Notes: a model not told the origin generated them from the letters alone. A stretch of 64,000 nt of DNA from CBDDBK01 sp965225715 (GCA_965225715.1 CBDDBK010000002.1:1240001-1304000), one strand, 5' to 3'; positions 18,310 to 27,583 are shown, counted from the stretch's first letter. Program-made: numbers and translations.

Positions 18310-20265
18310 TCAAAGAGTTTTTAAATCTTCAAAATCTTCATTTCCAGAAAGTACAGGAAAACGGCACCAACTTTTGGGGTCTAAGTTTCGGTCATCAACA
18401 TGAAAACTTAGGGCATAGCGTTCACGTTTCCATTGGTTGGTTCTCCAGAGTCGGAAAAACTTTTTTATGCTGCTTTTTAAGTAATTAGGTTCGTATTCTT
18501 TTTCCAGGCAGGCAAAACAATCAGCAGGTGATTTTTTTTCTAAAATTGCCAAAGTTTCAATTTTATTTAATAGTTCATAAGGCATTAAGTCTTTTTCGTC
18601 GGTTTGTTTTTGATTAAGAGGACGTAGTTCGGCTGTTGGGGTTTGTTGGGTTATCAATTTTAAAATAGGTAGTCGGTGTTTAGGGCTTAGGTTTTCTTTT
18701 TCAAGCCAGTTAAGCCATTTTTTTAAAAAATCTTTATCTATACCACCCAGCGGTGCTAAGCCTCCGCTGGTATCACCATCCATAGTGCAATAGCCGACGG
18801 CTATTTCGGAGCGGTTACTGGTGGCTAAAAGGAGGCTGTTTTTAAGATTGGCTAATAACCAGACTTGAGGAGAACGCACTCGTGCTTGGATATTTTGTAA
18901 AGCTAAATCATTGTTTTTCCAATTCAGTTGATAACCAAGTAGTTGTTCGGCATTTTTAACATAATCTTGGTAAAGACTTTCTATATTAACATTATAAAAA
19001 TTAGCTGCTAAAGCGTTTGCTAAATTTTCGGCAGCATAAAGGGTTGTTGAACTGCTCTGCTTGCTTGCTTGATAAACTGTAGTGATAATTTTCTGAGTCA
19101 AAGCCTCAACATTATCAAGTTTTTGAATGGCTTTAAAATAGCTCAATTTTTTTTTAAATTTTTCTAAACCCAAATCATCAAGGGCTAAAATAATCATAAA
19201 ATAACAAGCGCATAAAACGGCACTCGAATCCATACCTCCACTTAAGGAAATGGTAAAACCGTGCGTATGACTTTTTCGCATATAATCAAAAAGTCCCAAA
19301 GCCAAAGCCCTTAGTAAACTTTCTTCTTTAGACATTGGCAGAGGTATTGAAAAAGTTTGATTTGGAATTTGATCAGAATAGTTAAACTTAAAAAGGACTT
19401 TTTCAAGAGCTATGGCATCGCAATATGGCTTATGAGTCATGCGTTGTTGTAGTCTTGTTTTCTCCAAATCGATAAGGGCAGAAGAGATTTGAAAATTTTC
19501 AAAAGAAAATGGTTTAGAAAGCATAAGCCACTTACCACCTTGAGCAATAGCAGCAGAACCATCGTATAGCATAGGTCCAGCTTCATTTCCTAAAAGGTTG
19601 GTATATAGATAGGTACACTCAAACCTACGGGAACTATCTAAAATATATTGTTGTCTTATGCTTGCTTTTTTAAAACTGAAGTGGCTGGCACTAGGATTTA
19701 AAATTAGGTCTATACCTGCTGAATAAAAATAGCTGGCCGGGCGTTGAGCCACCCATGCATCTTCGCAAATCTCAAAACCAATTTTAATGCCATCAATCTC
19801 AAAGATAATATTTCCTAATGGATAGCTTTTCCCATCTAAACCTTCATAATTAATTTTTTCAATACTATCTGTACTTTGCCAAGCATTAAACCAACGGCTT
19901 TCATAATGTACACCATCATTGGCTAAAAAACGTTTAGCAACAAAGCCACTTATTGCTCCATTTACTACTAAAGCCATGACATTATAGAGCCGATTTTGAT
20001 GGTTTAAAGGTAAACCTACAGCTAATATTATATTTTGGGTTTGAGGCAGAAGAAGCATTAAACTTTCCCAAGCTTTTTCAGAAACGTAATGGGCATAAAA
20101 AGCATCTTCACATCCATACCCTGATAAAGATAATTCAGGTAAACATAGGAGTTCTATCTTCTTTTCTTTTGCATTTTTAATTGCATTTTCTATATTTTTT
20201 CGGTTGCCAGTCCAATCCAATGGGGTTTGGTTTAGAGCTGCAGCGCCTATTTTTAATGTTTTCAT
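18310..20265 (-). CDS. nadE: Glutamine-dependent NAD+ synthetase
   Basis: Converts nicotinate adenine dinucleotide to NAD+ using glutamine and ATP. The 651-residue two-domain enzyme begins with a nitrilase-type glutaminase domain: catalytic Glu in LCLPELSLSGYGC, Lys in VAKRFLANDGVHYE, and Cys in GFEICEDAW (about residue 172). The synthetase domain has the ATP pyrophosphatase loop SLSGGMDSSAVLC (about 341) and RSEIAVGYCTMDGDTSGGL (about 485). Length fits the glutamine-dependent class. ATG at 20265 is preferred to a TTG one codon earlier. A decayed copy of its 3' end is found at 16.7 kb. Confidence 0.95.
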   Translation of the reverse strand: MKTLKIGAAALNQTPLDWTGNRKNIENAIKNAKEKKIELLCLPELSLSGYGCEDAFYAHYVSEKAWESLMLLLPQTQNIILAVGLPLNHQNRLYNVMALVVNGAISGFVAKRFLANDGVHYESRWFNAWQSTDSIEKINYEGLDGKSYPLGNIIFEIDGIKIGFEICEDAWVAQRPASYFYSAGIDLILNPSASHFSFKKASIRQQYILDSSRRFECTYLYTNLLGNEAGPMLYDGSAAIAQGGKWLMLSKPFSFENFQISSALIDLEKTRLQQRMTHKPYCDAIALEKVLFKFNYSDQIPNQTFSIPLPMSKEESLLRALALGLFDYMRKSHTHGFTISLSGGMDSSAVLCACYFMIILALDDLGLEKFKKKLSYFKAIQKLDNVEALTQKIITTVYQASKQSSSTTLYAAENLANALAANFYNVNIESLYQDYVKNAEQLLGYQLNWKNNDLALQNIQARVRSPQVWLLANLKNSLLLATSNRSEIAVGYCTMDGDTSGGLAPLGGIDKDFLKKWLNWLEKENLSPKHRLPILKLITQQTPTAELRPLNQKQTDEKDLMPYELLNKIETLAILEKKSPADCFACLEKEYEPNYLKSSIKKFFRLWRTNQWKRERYALSFHVDDRNLDPKSWCRFPVLSGNEDFEDLKTL

Positions 20266-20268
20266 CAA

Positions 20269-20553
20269 TTTTTTTAGATAAATATACTCACATCACTTGC
20301 AAAACAGATTTTATAGATTTATAACTTATTGACATTGAATCTAAAAATTTCACAAAATAAAAGATTTGCTGTAAACGAGATTATTTTAGTGAAGTCATTT
20401 GAAAAAAAGTTTTTTGAGGTTTTAGCTTGTGGTATTTTTTTGTTGTTTGACAAAAATAGTCAAATTTACTATATCTTTGTTTTTATTTTTTTTTGAGGTA
20501 TTTTTAAATTTAGGATCGAATGAAAGATTCTACAACCTAAAAATATTTCAGTG
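20269..20553. other. Intergenic region with two partial dispersed repeats and a possible promoter
   Basis: TTGACATTGAATCTAAAAAT..CACAAAATAAAAGATTTGC (about 20329-20370) matches the right part of the repeat at 42281. GTGAAGTCATTTGAAAAAAA (about 20390) matches its left end. TTTG (20446) and TATCTTTG (20472-20479) resemble the phylum's promoter boxes but the gap is 22 bases, slightly long. Confidence 0.4.
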
Positions 20554-20647
20554 TTATAGTCGTGCCATTTGAAAAAAGGATTTTTAGGAAATTTAATACT
20601 TTGGTAATGAAAGAGTTTATTTCCTTAAATAAAATAGCATTGCTATA
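20554..20647 (+). repeat. Dispersed ~95-bp repeat
   Basis: TTATAGTCGTGCCATTTGAA then AAAGGATTTTTAGG and a right end AAATAGCATTGCTATA. It is a nearly full-length copy ending 40 bases before the DUF2061 gene. Confidence 0.75.
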
Positions 20648-20687
20648 AAAATAGTTTTTAATTTTATTATTTTATAGAATCATTAAA

Positions 20688-20918
20688 ATGAATTTTTTTA
20701 GAAAAATTTCACGGAGACGTCTTAACAAGTCCAGAAAGAGACATCTTCTAAAAACACTTACGTGGCGTATACTTGCCACTACCACAACTTTTACGATTTC
20801 TTTCATTTTAACGGGAAGTATAAAAGTCGGTGCAGGAATAGCAGGTATAGAATTTTTTGTAAAAATGATTATTTACTATTATCATGAAAGAATTTGGTTC
20901 AAAATAGACATGGACTAA
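20688..20918 (+). CDS. DUF2061 family membrane protein
   Basis: A 76-residue protein with a basic N-terminus (RKISRRRLNKSRKRHLLK), then LTWRILATTTTFTISFILTG and GIAGIEFFVKMIIYYYHERI, two membrane segments. The TWRxxAT and E..K...YYxHERxW patterns are those of the DUF2061 family, small inner-membrane proteins of unknown function, sometimes found beside sulfate-assimilation genes. It stands alone here, between a repeat and the DUF262 gene. Confidence 0.8.
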   Translation: MNFFRKISRRRLNKSRKRHLLKTLTWRILATTTTFTISFILTGSIKVGAGIAGIEFFVKMIIYYYHERIWFKIDMD

Positions 20919-21016
20919 AATGATTTAACCTTAGTCCAAAAAATACTTGATCTAAATTTTTTTGTCTACAAAAAATAACATTTCAAAATATTAACTTTTT
21001 TATAATCAAAAAAATC

Positions 21017-22138
21017 ATGACTGAAGAAGAAAAAAAGCAATTGGAATATCTCAAAAAAAAAGAAGGTGAACAGCATACATTATTGCTTGATGAACTTGAA
21101 AAATCGCGTAATGAATTAAAAACTGATAAATTAGATATGTCTTATGGCGAAATTATAAGTACCTATGAACGAGGGGACTTAATTATATCTCCAGAATTTC
21201 AGAGACATTATCGCTGGAAATCGGATCAAAAAACAAGATTCGTTGAATCTATTTTACTTGGTATCCCTACGCCTCCTATTTTTGTAGCTGAAAATAATGA
21301 AGGGCGATGGGAGCTTGTGGATGGTTTACAACGGATATCTACCGTTACATCTTTTCTAGGGGAGCTTAAAATCAAAGAGGAAGACAAAAATAAAAACAAT
21401 TGGGCTATGGAAGAAGGTGATATCATAAAAAATTTTAGAGGATATAAATTTGAGAGTTTGCCCTATAGACTTCAACTTCATATTAGACGAGCCCCTTGTC
21501 GAATCGAAATTATTAAATGGGACAGCGCCTACGATATGCGTTATGAACTTTTTAAGCGGCTCAACACAGGTGGAACACCTTTAACCCAACAAGAAATAAG
21601 AAACTGTATTTTTAGAGGGGTAAGTACAAAATTCAATGATTTTTTAAAAAAACTTGCGGATAACAAAAAATTTAAAACTCTGATGGAAATTCCCGAAAAG
21701 CAAATTGAGGAATTGTATTTAGAAGAACTGGTGTTGAGATTTGTTTCTATATATCAGAATGAAAAAAATATTAGGATAAGTATGGGACAATACATGACCG
21801 AATTCATGAAACAGGCTATTAATAACGAGTTCTTTAGTTATCCCAAATATGAACAGGTATTTGAAGAAACAGTCAACATATTATCAGAATGTGGTTCAAA
21901 GATATTTAGGAGCAAAAATAAGGTTTTTAGTACAGGTTATTACGATGTCATTATGCTTGGAATAGCTGAAAACATCAATCAGTATAAGCGCATGCCAACT
22001 CATAAACTAATGAAAATAATTGAAAAAGTTTATGAAAATGGAGTGAGACAAAAAATATCAAGGGGAGGTGGTAATAATTCTGTTCAACGCGTCAGAAATA
22101 GAATACGAGAAGCAAAAAGAATATTTGGAAGTCTTTAA
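21017..22138 (+). CDS. DUF262 (ParB/GmrS-like) protein
   Basis: A 373-residue protein with the DUF262 fold related to ParB/Srx NTP-binding domains. FQRHYRW (residues 61-67), RFVESILLGIPTPPIFV and the key VDGLQRISTV (DGxQR at 102-106) are all present. In GmrSD and SspE this domain hydrolyses NTP to control an attached nuclease, usually a DUF1524 HNH domain. This protein lacks DUF1524: after the DUF262 core there is only a helical region and a basic C-terminus (RVRNRIREAKRIFG). The next gene, 13-22 bases downstream, encodes a HEPN protein, a likely partner or effector. Interpretation as a defence or toxin pair is inference. Confidence 0.8.
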   Translation: MTEEEKKQLEYLKKKEGEQHTLLLDELEKSRNELKTDKLDMSYGEIISTYERGDLIISPEFQRHYRWKSDQKTRFVESILLGIPTPPIFVAENNEGRWELVDGLQRISTVTSFLGELKIKEEDKNKNNWAMEEGDIIKNFRGYKFESLPYRLQLHIRRAPCRIEIIKWDSAYDMRYELFKRLNTGGTPLTQQEIRNCIFRGVSTKFNDFLKKLADNKKFKTLMEIPEKQIEELYLEELVLRFVSIYQNEKNIRISMGQYMTEFMKQAINNEFFSYPKYEQVFEETVNILSECGSKIFRSKNKVFSTGYYDVIMLGIAENINQYKRMPTHKLMKIIEKVYENGVRQKISRGGGNNSVQRVRNRIREAKRIFGSL

Positions 22139-22160
22139 TGTAAAATAGTTTGTGTACCAA

Positions 22161-22796
22161 ATGGACTTCAAAGAACAAATAAAACAGGATATAGAAGAGC
22201 GAAATAGTCAATTAGGCATATTAAAGACACTTACATCCGAAATTGATATACCAGAGGCTCGTCGCGATTTCATTATCAAATATTCTCCGGCTATCATATA
22301 CGCTTTATGGGAAGGTTTTGTTAATAAAAGCTTTAGCTCCTATATAAAAAGGCTTAATGATTTAAAATTAAAGCCCGAAAAGTTAACAATAAATTTGCTT
22401 ACTTATGCCATTATGGGTGACGATAAATTAAAACTTGACAGAGAACGAAAGAAACCTGAAACCCAAAAAGAATTTGTAAAATATATTCAAGATTATTTGA
22501 AAAAAGAAGTAAAGTTTTCTTTGAATATACCTACCAAATCCAATGTCAATTATGAAGTAATCAATAATATACTTGAGAATTTGGATATAAAAAAAATACC
22601 TGAAAAAGAATATAAAAAAGATCTGGATAAACTAGTCGAGAAGCGAAATCATGTTGCTCACGGCGATGATTCAAACTCTATTGAAAAAAAAGAAAATATT
22701 TTAAACTTTTGCACGCTTATTACCGATTTAATGGATGAAGTATTTAAAAATATAGAAGATGGTTACAACAACCAAACTTACCTAAATCAAACATAA
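22161..22796 (+). CDS. HEPN-domain protein (MAE_28990/MAE_18760 type)
   Basis: A 211-residue helical protein beginning FKEQIKQDIEERNSQLGILK. Near residue 162 the sequence VEKRNHVAHGDD supplies the HEPN Rx4-6H motif (R-N-H-V-A-H), the active-site signature of HEPN ribonucleases. The N-terminal region YSPAIIYALWEGFVNKSF resembles the MAE_28990-like HEPN family, commonly coded beside DUF262 proteins. The ATG at 22161 is preferred to a GTG at 22152. Together with the upstream gene it forms a two-gene unit; the next gene, korB, starts 8 bases later. Confidence 0.7.
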   Translation: MDFKEQIKQDIEERNSQLGILKTLTSEIDIPEARRDFIIKYSPAIIYALWEGFVNKSFSSYIKRLNDLKLKPEKLTINLLTYAIMGDDKLKLDRERKKPETQKEFVKYIQDYLKKEVKFSLNIPTKSNVNYEVINNILENLDIKKIPEKEYKKDLDKLVEKRNHVAHGDDSNSIEKKENILNFCTLITDLMDEVFKNIEDGYNNQTYLNQT

Positions 22797-22804
22797 AGAA
22801 ATAA

Positions 22805-23836
22805 ATGAACTTAGCTCATACCCAAACTTATACTCATAAAGATTTTGATTCTGACCAAGATATTCGTTGGTGTCCTGGATGTGGAGATTATTCCATCTTA
22901 CGCCAAATGAAAAACGTTTTGGCAGAACTCGCCATTCCAAAGGAAGATCTTGTTTTTATTTCAGGAATAGGTTGTTCAAGCCGGTTTCCTTATTATTTAG
23001 ATACTTATGGATTGCATAGCATACATGGTCGGGCACCTGCTTTTGCCACAGGCTTAAAATGTACAAATCCTAATTTAAGTATATGGGTTATCACAGGTGA
23101 TGGAGATGGACTTTCTATAGGTGCTAACCATTTAGCACATACACTTAGACGAAATGTAGCTATTAATATTTTACTTTTTAACAATCAAGTTTATGGTCTA
23201 ACAAAGGGACAATATTCTCCAACTTCTCCTGAAAAAACCCAAACCAAATCCAGCCCTTACGGCTCATTAGATTACCCTTTTAACCCTAGCACTTTTGCTT
23301 TGGGAAGTCAAGCAACTTTTATAGCCCGTTCTGCCGATAGAGATACAAAACATTTACAAAATATTTTAAAAGAAGCTGAAAAACATCGAGGAACATCTTT
23401 TGTAGAAATTTATCAAAATTGTAATGTTTTTAATGATGGCGCTTTTGAACTTTATACCAATAAAAAACAAAAAGCGAATAATATTATTTATTTAGAACAT
23501 GAAAAACCTATGGTTTTTGGAACTAATAGAGATAAAGGTATTTGTATAGAAGGCTTTAAGCCTATTGTAGTAGACTTAAATTCTTCTAACTATAGTCTTG
23601 ATGATTTATGGATACATGATCAGTATGATCCTTTTAAGGCAGCTCTTTTAACTCATTTTTCCGATATAGATGATTTTTATAAAGTTTTTCCACATCCTTT
23701 TGGAATTTTATTTCAAACCAAACGCCCAACTTATAACGACTTAATGTTTGGGCAAATCCAAGAAATTACTAAACTAAAGCAAAGTAATGATTTAGATCAG
23801 CTTATTGAAGGTAATCAAACATGGGAAGTAGAATAG
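22805..23836 (+). CDS. korB: 2-oxoacid:ferredoxin oxidoreductase, beta subunit
   Basis: Thiamine-diphosphate subunit of a 2-oxoacid (probably 2-oxoglutarate) ferredoxin oxidoreductase. The 343-residue product has WCPGCGDYSILRQMK at the N-terminus, ISGIGCSSRFPYYLDTYG, and the ThDP/Mg2+ motif GDGDGLSIGANHLAH...NNQVYGLTKGQ (about residues 98-140). These are typical of KorB. The alpha subunit gene (korA), normally just upstream, is missing and is replaced by the DUF262/HEPN pair. It must lie elsewhere if the enzyme works. Confidence 0.9.
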   Translation: MNLAHTQTYTHKDFDSDQDIRWCPGCGDYSILRQMKNVLAELAIPKEDLVFISGIGCSSRFPYYLDTYGLHSIHGRAPAFATGLKCTNPNLSIWVITGDGDGLSIGANHLAHTLRRNVAINILLFNNQVYGLTKGQYSPTSPEKTQTKSSPYGSLDYPFNPSTFALGSQATFIARSADRDTKHLQNILKEAEKHRGTSFVEIYQNCNVFNDGAFELYTNKKQKANNIIYLEHEKPMVFGTNRDKGICIEGFKPIVVDLNSSNYSLDDLWIHDQYDPFKAALLTHFSDIDDFYKVFPHPFGILFQTKRPTYNDLMFGQIQEITKLKQSNDLDQLIEGNQTWEVE

Positions 23837-23842
23837 TTTGAT

Positions 23843-23936
23843 ATATAGTCATCTCAAATAGAAAAAGGATTTTTTAAGAATTTAAGTCATTGATAATAAA
23901 AACAAATCTTTCCCAGATTAAAAATAGCATTGCTAT
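23843..23936 (+). repeat. Dispersed ~95-bp repeat overlapping a false ORF start
   Basis: TATAGTCATCTCAAATAGAA, AAGGATTTTTTAAG, TTAAGTCATTGATAATAAAA and the right end AATAGCATTGCTAT. The glycosyltransferase frame is open through this repeat by chance. Confidence 0.75.
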
Positions 23937-23979
23937 CATATTTGCAGCAATACCTCTATTTCTATTTACAAAAAAATCT

Positions 23980-25224
23980 ATGCTAAAAAATAAGATTGAA
24001 GTAAAAAGCAAGCAAATTCATTTTTCACCTTTAATCAAAGCTATTGTAGTCATTCCTGTTTTTAAAGAACCCCATATCTTAGAAACCTTGGAATCTTTAA
24101 ACCAATCAATAAACGAAAATCATTATGGCGTACTCTTGGTTGTCAATTATGGAAAAAATGTGAGCAATACGATTAAAGTATTTAATCAAAAAACAGTAAA
24201 AGAACTCTTATCTTGGCAAGAAAAAAAATATAATAATTTAGAAATGATTATATTAACTGCTTTTGATTTAGAAGATAAAGTTTGGGGTGTAGGTCTATCT
24301 AGAAAAATAGGACTGGACTTTGCTGCTGCAGAATCTAAAAGTTTGAAAAAAAATCTTCCTTTAATTTGGCTAGATGCTGATTGTATTGTGTCTAAAAATT
24401 ATTTGACTTATATTTCTAAAACTTTTCAAACCGATAAATTTGACTTAGGGCATCTTTATTTTGAACATGATTTAAAAAAATTGGATGGTAATGAATTAAA
24501 TTTAGACTTAAAAAAAGGAATTATTTTTTATGAATTATTTTTGAGGTATTATTATCAAAGCCTTAAAGAAACAGGTTATCCTTTTGCTTGTCATACTGTT
24601 GGTTCTTGTTTAGTCTGTAGCAGTTATTTTTATCAAAATCAAGGTGGTATGAACATAAAAAAAGCAGGAGAAGATTTTTATTTTATTAATAAAAATATTA
24701 TTCAAGCTCGCTTTATAAATTTGACCAAAGCAACAGTTTATCCCTCATCTCGCACTTCCGACCGTGTCCCTTTTGGAACAGGAAAAGCCCAAAGCCAATG
24801 GCTAAATAAACAAGATAAATTTGGACAAACTTATAACCCACATATCTTTAATAAGCTTAATAAGCTATTTAAGAATTTAGAAACAATTTATCAAGAAAGA
24901 GACAAAAATAAAAATACATTTAAAGCTCATTTAAAAACTATTCATGAAGGAGTATATGATTTTTTTGAACAGAAAAATTATGTTGATATTTTTTTGCGTA
25001 TTAGAAAAGAAAGCAAGGATTATCAACAGTTTGAAAAGAAATTTTTTGGTTGGTTTAATACTTTTAAAATCTTAAAGTTTGTTCACTTTATGCATGGTAA
25101 ATATTATGAGCCACTTTCTTTGAAAGAAGCTGTTTTAATTTTATTTGAGAAAAAAAAAATAAATAGTCAATCTTCTAAACCTATTGATTTACTGGAGCGT
25201 CTAAGAAAAATTGATCGCTTATAG
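23980..25224 (+). CDS. Family 2-like glycosyltransferase
   Basis: A 414-residue GT-A fold protein. AIVVIPVFKEPHILETLESL at about residues 15-35 is the nucleotide-sugar binding start, and LIWLDADCIVSKNYL (about 130) contains the DxD metal motif. GEDFYFINK (about 225) resembles the ED catalytic region, with no QxxRW after it. The sugar and acceptor are unknown. The frame is open back to about 23890, but that part lies in a dispersed repeat; the first ATG after it, at 23980, fits the family better. No membrane segment is evident. It stands alone between korB and pgi. Confidence 0.75.
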   Translation: MLKNKIEVKSKQIHFSPLIKAIVVIPVFKEPHILETLESLNQSINENHYGVLLVVNYGKNVSNTIKVFNQKTVKELLSWQEKKYNNLEMIILTAFDLEDKVWGVGLSRKIGLDFAAAESKSLKKNLPLIWLDADCIVSKNYLTYISKTFQTDKFDLGHLYFEHDLKKLDGNELNLDLKKGIIFYELFLRYYYQSLKETGYPFACHTVGSCLVCSSYFYQNQGGMNIKKAGEDFYFINKNIIQARFINLTKATVYPSSRTSDRVPFGTGKAQSQWLNKQDKFGQTYNPHIFNKLNKLFKNLETIYQERDKNKNTFKAHLKTIHEGVYDFFEQKNYVDIFLRIRKESKDYQQFEKKFFGWFNTFKILKFVHFMHGKYYEPLSLKEAVLILFEKKKINSQSSKPIDLLERLRKIDRL

Positions 25225-25228
25225 TTAC

Positions 25229-25300
25229 ACTATAGTCTTCTCGAATAGAAAAAGGATTTTTTAGATATTTAAGTTGTTGATTATAAAGGTTATGAAGTTT
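25229..25300 (+). repeat. Dispersed repeat, left part
   Basis: ACTATAGTCTTCTCGAATAG, AAAAAGGATTTTTTAG, TTAAGTTGTTGATTATAAAG. It matches the left two thirds of the family; the right end is lost. Confidence 0.6.
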
Positions 25301-25344
25301 TTTTTTAAATTAGGTTTTAAATTAATGTATTGATTTTTAAATGG

Positions 25345-27036
25345 CTACAATATAAGGCTTTTATTTTCGCTATCTGAAGACCACTCTTTATAAAGAGTTA
25401 TAAGACCTTTTGTAGAACTGTCTAAAACACCTTTTTTTGTTTTTTTTAGGTAGTCTAAAATTTCATTGGCTAGTTGTTTACCTAACTCTACACCCCATTG
25501 GTCAAAGCTATAAATATTCCAAATAATGCCTTGCACAAAAACTTTATGTTCGTACATAGCTATTAAAGAACCTAATACTTTGGGCGTCAGTTTTTTATAA
25601 ATAATACTATTAGAAGGTCTATTTCCTTCAAATATTTTATAAGGTAATAAAGTTTTAATTTTTTCATTATCATTCAGTTTTTCTACCAACTCTTCTTCAG
25701 CCTCTTGGAGTGTTTTGCCCTGCATGAGTGCTTGAGTTTGAGCTAAAAAATTTGACATTAATATATCATGATGATTTTGGTATTTTGGTTCATCGGCTTT
25801 TGCAGAAATCAAAAAATCACAAGGGATCATTTGAGTACCTTGGTGTAAAAGTTGAAAAAAAGAGTGTTGAGCGTTAGTGCCAACGCCTCCCCAAATGATA
25901 TTGCCCGTGTGGTAGTTTACTTTTTTACCTGTTCTATCAGTACTTTTGCCGTTACTTTCCATACACATTTGTTGCAAATAGTCCGGTAAGTACCGTAAAT
26001 AATGACTATAAGGCAAAATAGCTTCGGTTTGGCTATTAAAAAAATTTGTATACCATACGTTTAATAAAGCCAGCACGACAGGGATATTTTTTTTGAGCTT
26101 AGTATTTTTAAAATGCTCGTCCATAGAGTGCGCACCTTCCAAAAGACATTTAAAATTATTGAAACCTACACTACAAGCTATAGAAAGTCCAATAGAAGAA
26201 GCCCATGAAAATCGTCCTCCAACCCAATCCCAGAAAGGGAACATATTATTAGAATCAATACCAAACTTTTCTACTTCCTTTCGGTTCGTAGAAACAGCAA
26301 CGAAATGTTTTTTTACAGCTTCTTTAGAATCATTTGTCAAGTTTTTAATGGACTCCAAAAACCATGACTTTACGCTATTGGCATTGGTAATTGTTTCTTG
26401 GGTTGTAAAGGTTTTAGAAGCGATAATAAAAAGGGTTGTTTCAGGATCCAATTTTTTTAAAACACTTACTAAATTATTACTATCTATATTTGAAATAAAA
26501 TGGAGCTTGATGTGGTTTTGGTAAGGCTCTAAAGCTCGGGTAATCATGACAGGTGCCAAATCTGAACCCCCTATACCGATGTTAACTATGTTTTTGATTC
26601 CTTTATCTGAAAGACCTTTCCAATTTCCTGATTCAACTGCCTTAGAAAACTTTTTTATTTTTTTTAAAACATTTTGAACATCGGACGTAATATCTTGATC
26701 GTTGACTTTAAAAAGTTTGTCTTTCGGACTTCTAAGGGCTGTATGTAAAACCGATCTTCCTTCTGTTTCATTGATTGGTTCTCCTGAAAAGTAATTTTCT
26801 ATAGCTTCGGGTAAACCTACCTTTTCAGCCAATTCTGTTAGTAGATTTAGGGTTGTTTTATTGATGATATTTTTTGAAAAGTCTACAAAAATATCATCAA
26901 GCTGAAGACTATACTTTTCAAAACGCTTGTTATCTTGTTCGAAAAGCGTTTTAAGATCAATATTAGAAATATCTTTATGGTGTTTGTTTAATTTTTTCCA
27001 AACATTTGTTTGAGAAGGTTTAATTTTAGGTAACAT
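25345..27036 (-). CDS. pgi: Glucose-6-phosphate isomerase
   Basis: Interconverts glucose 6-phosphate and fructose 6-phosphate. The 563-residue product has the family signatures NIGIGGSDLAPVMITRAL (about 153), the phosphate-binding SKTFTTQETITNA (about 208), WDWVGGRFSWASSIGLSIA (about 270) with the first PROSITE-type pattern, catalytic E in MESNGKS (about 360), H in NAQHSFFQLLHQG (about 390) and the lysine in FDQWGVELGKQLA (about 515). Length and motifs are complete. ATG at 27036 is preferred to a TTG at 27039. Single gene, convergent with the glycosyltransferase. Confidence 0.96.
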   Translation of the reverse strand: MLPKIKPSQTNVWKKLNKHHKDISNIDLKTLFEQDNKRFEKYSLQLDDIFVDFSKNIINKTTLNLLTELAEKVGLPEAIENYFSGEPINETEGRSVLHTALRSPKDKLFKVNDQDITSDVQNVLKKIKKFSKAVESGNWKGLSDKGIKNIVNIGIGGSDLAPVMITRALEPYQNHIKLHFISNIDSNNLVSVLKKLDPETTLFIIASKTFTTQETITNANSVKSWFLESIKNLTNDSKEAVKKHFVAVSTNRKEVEKFGIDSNNMFPFWDWVGGRFSWASSIGLSIACSVGFNNFKCLLEGAHSMDEHFKNTKLKKNIPVVLALLNVWYTNFFNSQTEAILPYSHYLRYLPDYLQQMCMESNGKSTDRTGKKVNYHTGNIIWGGVGTNAQHSFFQLLHQGTQMIPCDFLISAKADEPKYQNHHDILMSNFLAQTQALMQGKTLQEAEEELVEKLNDNEKIKTLLPYKIFEGNRPSNSIIYKKLTPKVLGSLIAMYEHKVFVQGIIWNIYSFDQWGVELGKQLANEILDYLKKTKKGVLDSSTKGLITLYKEWSSDSENKSLIL

Positions 27037-27096
27037 CAATTAATAGTTAGGAATTAAAAAATTTAAAATCAATTAGTTAAATAAATATTAAAAAAA

Positions 27097-27486
27097 TTAT
27101 AAACGTAAACTTGCCCATTCAATAAGCATTTTGGCATCTTGGATACCTGTTTTAAAGATGGACATATGCAAAGTGCCGTCATATCCGCAATATAAGTGTA
27201 AAATGTTATAGGCTTCATTGAATAATTTACCCATTTTTTTATTCTCTTGGGCTAAAAAGTGGTAATAATCTTCTACCCGTCGCCGTCGATTTTTAGTTTT
27301 TTCGCCCATCAAGGCATCTAAAACAACTAGCAAGCCAGTATAAACTGTATGCCCAGCCATTTTTATATATTTGTTATCCGAATAAAGACCGTCGTTGTCT
27401 ACGTGGCCATTTTCTTTTAAAAGTTTTTTGGCATTTTCTATATAGCGGTAAGCTTCTTCTGTGGGTGAGAATGTTATTATTTCCAT
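27097..27486 (-). CDS. DUF5618 family protein (second copy)
   Basis: A 129-residue paralogue of the product at 5512-5904, sharing EAYRYIENAKKLLKENG, YIKMAGHTVYTGLLVVLDAL and LYCGYDGTLHMSIFKTGIQD. Function unknown. The frame stays open upstream to 27591, but that extension reads through a dispersed repeat; the ATG at 27486 matches the paralogue's start. Unlike the 5.5-kb copy, it has no 5S rRNA fragment nearby. It lies between pgi and gpmI on the same strand. Confidence 0.75.
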   Translation of the reverse strand: MEIITFSPTEEAYRYIENAKKLLKENGHVDNDGLYSDNKYIKMAGHTVYTGLLVVLDALMGEKTKNRRRRVEDYYHFLAQENKKMGKLFNEAYNILHLYCGYDGTLHMSIFKTGIQDAKMLIEWASLRL

Positions 27487-27513
27487 AAAAATTTGAATTA
27501 TTAATATTTTGTT

Positions 27514-27583
27514 ACAGTTATAGTCATGCCAGTTGAAAAAGGAATTTTTGAGAACTCCAATACATTGACTATCGCTATGTAAA
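27514..27583 (+). repeat. Dispersed repeat, shortened copy
   Basis: AGTTATAGTCATGCCAGTTG, AAAAAGGAATTTTTGAG, ATTGACTATCGCTATG. Both ends are recognisable but the middle is shortened. Confidence 0.6.

Noticed and set aside
21017..22138. SspE-type phosphorothioate-sensing nuclease
   Set aside because: The protein has DUF262 but no C-terminal DUF1524 HNH domain, so it cannot be called SspE on its own.
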